Shown here: positions 59,443-64,000 of the stretch, piece after piece
Layout: each line of letters opens with the position of its first letter
Numbering within the stretch: the stretch's first letter is position 1
DNA from: Pseudobacteriovorax sp.
GTDB taxonomy: Bacteria; Bdellovibrionota_B; Oligoflexia; Oligoflexales; Oligoflexaceae
DNA length: 64,000 nucleotides
Assembly (NCBI GenBank): GCA_013215145.1
Contig: JABSRP010000019.1
Location: 62,001 to 126,000, forward strand
Direction of reading: 5' to 3'
The notes under the pieces: generated by a model
The model's input: only the letters and a program-made list of their open reading frames with translations
Told to the model about the DNA's origin: nothing
The model's database searches: none
Position numbers and translations under genes: made by a program

Positions 59443-60801
59443 GTGGTAACTGGATATAAAAACTTAATAATTTTAATGGCTTGTATATTTTTTGCCCAAG
59501 CCGGTGATTCTGCTACTGTTCTTCCGGAAACTAGGTTGCCACTCAATCGGGTCTCGCCAATCAAGCCTGGTACCCCGATCAAGGTCAAAATCTTTCCCCA
59601 TAGGCGTGATTATCCGCCTCAAGGACTCGATGTTGTTAAAGATCGTGTTACGATCAAAGCTAACCAGCCATGCTCCATCTATCAGGGTGCTAAAAATAGA
59701 GCCTCACGCGTTGGAAAACGGGTCTCTAAAGCTAAAACTATACAATTAGTGGCTAGTCAGTTGAATTCTGCAAAGTGGATTCACTGTAAGGGGCCAGCCA
59801 CTCTCGTAAGGGGTGAGGGGCTAACAGCATTTCGATACGATGGTAGCTTTTATGTTCATAGGATTGGAAACGGAGCCGACGCGACTTTAGAAGTTATCAA
59901 TGTCGTATCTTTAAAAACCTATCTTTTAGGGGTTGTGCCGTCGGAAGTTTATCCCAACTGGCATATTGAAACTCTTAAAACTCAAGCCGTAGCGGCGCGA
60001 ACCTATGCCGTTTTCCATCTTGGACAAATGCGAGCAAAGAATCATAAGCGTCGGCTTTGGGATGTTGATGACACCATTGCATTCCAAGCATATACGGGGG
60101 CAACTATGCGCTCTGATCGTACAGACTTAGCGGTAAACTCCACCATTGGACAAATCATCACCCACGAAAATGATGTGATTCAAGCTTACTACCACGCTGA
60201 TAGTGGTGGTCAGACCGAAGATGCAGTGAATGTCTGGAATCAAGATATCCCTTATGTAAAAGGCCGAAAAGAAAACTTCGAGTTTGAGCTTTCCTCGAGT
60301 GCCTGGGAAAAAAAGGTAGCACTATCCCAATTTACGGCAAAGTTGAGAAGTATGGGATATTTGAGAGCAAAGGAAACCCTCAAGGGACTATGGATTCCTG
60401 TTGCTGGAACCACAGAAAGCGGTCGAGTTAGGGTCGTGACACTACAGTTAAAAGGTCAAGATAAATACCGTAATATTACAGTTGAGGCATTTAAAAGAGC
60501 TGCAGGTCGCCTACCGTCGACAATGTTTTCCATGACGTTGGTTCGAGAAAAGAAAAAGCAAATGATTGCCATTAGTGGCTTTGGTAGCGGGCATGGGGTC
60601 GGTATGAGCCAGCAGGGAGCCGCTTTACTGGCTTCTGATAAAGGCTGGACTTACGATCAAATATTGAGTTATTACTATTCGGGCACGGAAATCTGTAGTC
60701 TCAAAGACAATGATGCAGAAAAGCCTAACTGCTACCTGAATTTAGAAAGTGCCAGCCCAGCAAAGAAAAAGACAGATTCCCTATCGTCGTCACATAGTTA
60801 A
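59443..60801 (+). CDS. Secreted SpoIID/LytB-domain protein
   Basis: A 452-residue exported protein. Signal peptide ends near FFAQAGDSA. The SpoIID domain (about 160-410) has LKTYLLGVVPSEVYPNWHIE, LKTQAVAARTYAVFH, YHADSGGQTEDAVNVW, YVKGRKE and near the end GFGSGHGVGMSQQGAALLA. SpoIID acts as a lytic transglycosylase on peptidoglycan in spore formers; in Gram-negatives such proteins are thought to have envelope peptidoglycan roles. The catalytic Glu is likely in VPSEVYP. Start is GTG at 59443 with AAGGAG. Confidence 0.88.
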   Translation: MVTGYKNLIILMACIFFAQAGDSATVLPETRLPLNRVSPIKPGTPIKVKIFPHRRDYPPQGLDVVKDRVTIKANQPCSIYQGAKNRASRVGKRVSKAKTIQLVASQLNSAKWIHCKGPATLVRGEGLTAFRYDGSFYVHRIGNGADATLEVINVVSLKTYLLGVVPSEVYPNWHIETLKTQAVAARTYAVFHLGQMRAKNHKRRLWDVDDTIAFQAYTGATMRSDRTDLAVNSTIGQIITHENDVIQAYYHADSGGQTEDAVNVWNQDIPYVKGRKENFEFELSSSAWEKKVALSQFTAKLRSMGYLRAKETLKGLWIPVAGTTESGRVRVVTLQLKGQDKYRNITVEAFKRAAGRLPSTMFSMTLVREKKKQMIAISGFGSGHGVGMSQQGAALLASDKGWTYDQILSYYYSGTEICSLKDNDAEKPNCYLNLESASPAKKKTDSLSSSHS

Positions 60802-60836
60802 TGCAAGCTAGTTTGTAAATTGAGCTAGTTAAGGGG

Positions 60837-60853
60837 CCGTGTTCGGAACACGG
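60837..60853. terminator. Short hairpin between convergent SpoIID and large protein genes
   Basis: CCGTGTT-CGG-AACACGG, 7-bp perfect stem with a 3-base loop in the 58-base convergent gap. No long T-run on either strand. Confidence 0.45.
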
Positions 60854-60859
60854 TTATAA

Positions 60860-63800
60860 CTACAGTCGATTCTCCTCTTTGAACATTCCAATAATAATTT
60901 TGTCAAGAGCCGTTCGAAGATAAGGTAGAACATCTTCCGGTATACTCTTATCTTCTGGTAGAAGCTTAGTATCATAGAAGACGAGCCACTGGGATCCGTC
61001 TTGACACCAATCTAGCTTTCCGCAATCCATAACGTGAATATTCCCAACGTGAAAGTCCACTCCTTCTGCGCCCGATAATGGTTTGACCCCTTCAGGGACC
61101 TCTACCCGACTTGAGGTGTTGACAAAGAACTCAGTTGAGATCTCCGCACCTTCCCAAGGCCGTTCGAGAATGCGGTTGTAGGTAACGTTACGAATGGGGA
61201 TAAAACCTGAAGCTTTCGGGGAGTTTGAAGCATAGGAGGCGTAATGTCTTAAATAAGTACCATACTGAGTTTCGACCTCAGTCATAATTTGAGAGTCAGA
61301 GAAAATAATATGATCTCTGGCATCGGCTACATACTGAGTCCAGACATCGAATGAGAAGTATTGCTTTTCAATGCTAGCCATAGTTTCGTCCAGACGTAGT
61401 GAATAAATGTCTTTTGAAACCAGCGCATATAGCTGTATTGCCGAGTAAGCGTATTGCGGACGCCCCCTGCTGTCGAGAATGAGCTCACCGTTTTCATCAC
61501 GCTTGTAGTCCACCTGAGCCAGGGCACAGCTTGGCTCGAAGAATAAATTGGCCTGGCATTCTTCAGGGGTCTTAGGAACGATTCCAGTTTCCCCAGGAGT
61601 GAAGGGCAATGATGCAAAATCCATAGACAGCTCGCTACCATCGCCGGGTATTGGGTCAGGATCGATGGGGTCGGGATCCACGGGATCGACATCTGGTAGA
61701 GGAGGGAGTGGGGTAGTAAAGTCAGGCTCTAGCGAGCAATTTCCGTTGAAATGATAGGTCTTTAGAGGTGCTAACAGCCTGATATAATCGCTGTTTCCTG
61801 CGGGTATCGGCAAGATACTCATGTTCCCACTATCAAGCTCGATACCACAACTTCTCAAGCCAACTAAGGGGACTTCCCTAAGGCCGTCATTGAATAGTGG
61901 AACAAATAAGGTATCCACTAGGTCTAAAATTGCTTTTTTGAGTTTATCGGTGTTCAGTCCAAATGGGTTGAATCGACTGCCGGTCAAAACCTCGGCAGAA
62001 AAATCGAGCTCAGGATAATCAGTTGCGACCTGGACACTGACAGCTCCAACTCCACTGAAACTTTCGAGTCTCATAGGATTCGAATAGGGCAAAAAGCTTA
62101 CCTTAGACTCTGATTCCAAAGCAAGTTTAACTGTAGTGATGTCGTATAACTGTTGGTCAGGTCTTCGTCCCTTAATCGTAAAAAACAGGTCTCCGATACT
62201 TAATACAAATTTTGGGTCACTGTTTTCAGATGTTTCCCCATTCGTGTTCACAATCGATAGTACGGGTGGTAACGAAGGGCTAAGACTGATTATGATGTCA
62301 TCATCAGCTCCTATCATTTCTATATTACCTGATTGATCGTAGGAGACTAGGCGATCGATACGGCTTCCTACTAAGCGAGGTAAAAACTCAGCCAGAAAAA
62401 TTTCTTTGCCATTATTGAGATTGTTAGGGTCAAAGACAGCAAATTTTTCCAAGTCTGTAATGAAGGTTTCTGTCAAGGAAAAGCCAAGTAGGCCTTGCTG
62501 CCAGAATTGGAACAGCGTTTGATTGATGAGATCAATGTTGATATTAACTAGAGGTCCTGGAGTGTCTCCCAGACCTCCATCTAAGGGAGATGGTAAATCC
62601 CATGACTCCAAACGATAGATGACATAAGAATTTGTACCGGCGGGTACAGCGGGCGCAATATTACCTTCATAGCGAGGTAGTTCAATTTGTCCATCTAAAG
62701 ACGCTGTCAGGTACTGATTCTGCCACGAGAAATCACCGTTTAGTTGACCCCGTACGGTGGCTGTATATTTATTAATCGGATCTGGTAAGAACTCTGGGAA
62801 GGGAAGGGTGATCCCCTTTTTAATCTGAGATACGAGAGTATTTAACGTATTAGAGGAAACATTTTGAATCATATCTCGAGCAATACCATTGACGATTCCT
62901 GGTGTGAAGGAACGCACTTTCTTGGTCACAGCATCAGATACGACTTGGTTGACCACAGCAGCAAACAAACCACCATTCTCGTTCAAGAGTTCAGGCTTGC
63001 TAACGACAACATTCTCGATCCATTCCTGGGTCGTGAAATAATCTCGCGTATTAGCGTTTCCGTTGCTAATGGCATCGATATCCATATCTTCAATATTATT
63101 AATACCAATCTTTAGCACTCCATTTCGGTTTTCTAGCGAGGAGTGAGCGATAGCTTTTCGGGGAGGGCCATTCAACTCAAAGGTTGTATTAAATTCAAAA
63201 GTACCCTCAGCAGCAGGGATTGGGATTCCTAATCCATGCTTAGCCTCAGTGATGTGGATGACGATTTTTAACGATCCAAGAAATCTTTTAATATCTAAAC
63301 CTAATTTGAGAAAGTCTGATGCCGTCTCCATAGAGACAGCTAAATTACCCTCATCCTCTGGGATTCTCATATCGGTAACAAAAACATCCACAGTAGATTT
63401 GTATTTGACAGAACCGAAAATTCCCCCCAAAAGAGGTTCAGAACCATTCACAGGAATATTGCAAAAAGGCCCTAGGTTACCATTAAAACTAAAATTCTTT
63501 TCCAATCTACGTTGACATGGCGACGGAGACTCAGCAGGATACTGCTTGGGATTATGGGCAATGATTTGATTTAAGGTAAATGCTTCATAAACCTCATCTC
63601 CATCCAAGTAATCTAGGGTAAATTTACCCGCGGCTAGTCTTGGCAGAATTTGAGCAAGTGTTTCAAAGCTATTTGTTGGGTCCATGGCCACCTTAAGGCT
63701 CTTTGGGATGACTGCTCCGCTGTTTTTTGCTGTGTAACCCCAGTTAAACGAAACTTGGTACGTGCTAACCTCGCCATCTAGATCGACAATCTCGTAGACG

Positions 63801-64000
63801 TAAGTGTTAGCTCCTGGCTCAGGCTCTAGATCAACAAATTTGCTGAGCTTCGTCGTTATTTCAGAGGTGCATGTTTCTTCGGCCTCGTTGCCACAAAGGA
63901 TGATTTTTGCCGTTGATCCAAGTTTTTTTATACTTAGTTGCTTAATAGACTTTGCTGGAGTTATCTTACTAGTAATGAATACATTTTTATGAGTATTACG
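60860..64000 (-). CDS. Very large secreted-type protein, 5' end outside window
   Basis: The frame stays open from its stop at 60860 through the right edge, giving at least 1046 residues. An internal GTG at 63691 has no ribosome site and 103 codons of open frame precede it. The upstream part has paired Cys (ILCGNEAEETCTSE) and EPEPGANTYVYEIVD. The rest is beta-rich with long hydrophobic/amphipathic stretches (VVNQVVSDAVTKKVRS, LSQIKKGITL), which loosely recall lipid-binding tubular folds, then a Pro/Asp repeat linker (DPVDPDPIDPDPIPGDG) and a ~260-residue C-terminal domain with two Cys (MDCGKLDWCQ). No family recognised; signal peptide not in window. Confidence 0.72.
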   Translation of the reverse strand, partial: RNTHKNVFITSKITPAKSIKQLSIKKLGSTAKIILCGNEAEETCTSEITTKLSKFVDLEPEPGANTYVYEIVDLDGEVSTYQVSFNWGYTAKNSGAVIPKSLKVAMDPTNSFETLAQILPRLAAGKFTLDYLDGDEVYEAFTLNQIIAHNPKQYPAESPSPCQRRLEKNFSFNGNLGPFCNIPVNGSEPLLGGIFGSVKYKSTVDVFVTDMRIPEDEGNLAVSMETASDFLKLGLDIKRFLGSLKIVIHITEAKHGLGIPIPAAEGTFEFNTTFELNGPPRKAIAHSSLENRNGVLKIGINNIEDMDIDAISNGNANTRDYFTTQEWIENVVVSKPELLNENGGLFAAVVNQVVSDAVTKKVRSFTPGIVNGIARDMIQNVSSNTLNTLVSQIKKGITLPFPEFLPDPINKYTATVRGQLNGDFSWQNQYLTASLDGQIELPRYEGNIAPAVPAGTNSYVIYRLESWDLPSPLDGGLGDTPGPLVNINIDLINQTLFQFWQQGLLGFSLTETFITDLEKFAVFDPNNLNNGKEIFLAEFLPRLVGSRIDRLVSYDQSGNIEMIGADDDIIISLSPSLPPVLSIVNTNGETSENSDPKFVLSIGDLFFTIKGRRPDQQLYDITTVKLALESESKVSFLPYSNPMRLESFSGVGAVSVQVATDYPELDFSAEVLTGSRFNPFGLNTDKLKKAILDLVDTLFVPLFNDGLREVPLVGLRSCGIELDSGNMSILPIPAGNSDYIRLLAPLKTYHFNGNCSLEPDFTTPLPPLPDVDPVDPDPIDPDPIPGDGSELSMDFASLPFTPGETGIVPKTPEECQANLFFEPSCALAQVDYKRDENGELILDSRGRPQYAYSAIQLYALVSKDIYSLRLDETMASIEKQYFSFDVWTQYVADARDHIIFSDSQIMTEVETQYGTYLRHYASYASNSPKASGFIPIRNVTYNRILERPWEGAEISTEFFVNTSSRVEVPEGVKPLSGAEGVDFHVGNIHVMDCGKLDWCQDGSQWLVFYDTKLLPEDKSIPEDVLPYLRTALDKIIIGMFKEENRL

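Noticed and set aside
63691..63693. GTG as start of the large protein at the right edge
   Set aside because: No ribosome site, and the frame upstream stays open with protein-like composition to the window edge.

Overview
The window looks like an ordinary stretch of chromosome from a free-living, flagellated, aerobic Gram-negative bacterium of moderate GC. Evidence for this includes outer-membrane barrels, many lipoproteins with lipoboxes, an RND pump with a TolC-type partner, flagellar stator genes, and many Hpt/receiver signalling proteins. TTG and GTG starts are frequent. The mix of CheA-like kinases, TPR-receiver proteins and lineage-specific lipoproteins suggests a Bdellovibrionota/Oligoflexia-type organism, but that is inference; no rRNA or other taxonomic marker is present. 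I saw no phage, CRISPR array, transposase, tRNA or rRNA.

Layout. 1-5.5 kb: edge of a possible carotenoid-oxygenase gene, P5C dehydrogenase, lysophospholipase-like hydrolase, 2-Cys peroxiredoxin, ribosome hibernation factor, CBS protein and LysR regulator. 5.5-10 kb: TolC-like plus RND pump operon without a visible adaptor. 10-15.6 kb: two CheA-like Hpt kinases, a receiver-TPR protein, and a 49-residue secreted protein encoded between them. 15.6-18.5 kb: acyl-adenylate ligase plus FAD oxidoreductase. 18.7-23.5 kb: HAMP protein, J-domain protein, a decayed peptidoglycan-binding gene, the sufS-Rieske-enoyl-CoA hydratase run and rpmE2. 23.6-26.4 kb: divergent motA/motB, small envelope proteins and a 36-bp inverted-repeat element. 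26.5-29.4 kb: flavin reductase, AGCS symporter and NAD(P)-binding protein in one direction. 29.8-35 kb: FecR-barrel protein, thrS and aldehyde dehydrogenase. 35.3-38.5 kb: lineage-type lipoproteins (one apparently frameshifted) and a barrel. 38.6-45.6 kb: dus, hsp20, Gpx, ydiJ-like gene, Nudix and udk. 46-52 kb: VWA lipoprotein, dcd, CAP-domain protein, receiver and histidine kinase. 52-55 kb: three c-type heme envelope proteins. 55.2-58.9 kb: TetR and a second TPR/receiver/Hpt locus. 59.4-64 kb: SpoIID-domain protein and a very large secreted-type protein that remains open at the window edge.

The most notable themes are two. First, receiver-like domains whose phosphoacceptor Asp is replaced (Glu, Cys or Gly) occur in the 13.6, 55.9 and 58.1 kb genes, with TPR arrays and Hpt/CheA-like modules in the same two loci. 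Second, a diheme cytochrome fused to an outer-membrane barrel is clustered with two monoheme lipoproteins, which would suit electron transfer across the outer membrane. Functions are assigned by recognising motifs by eye; no database search was run.
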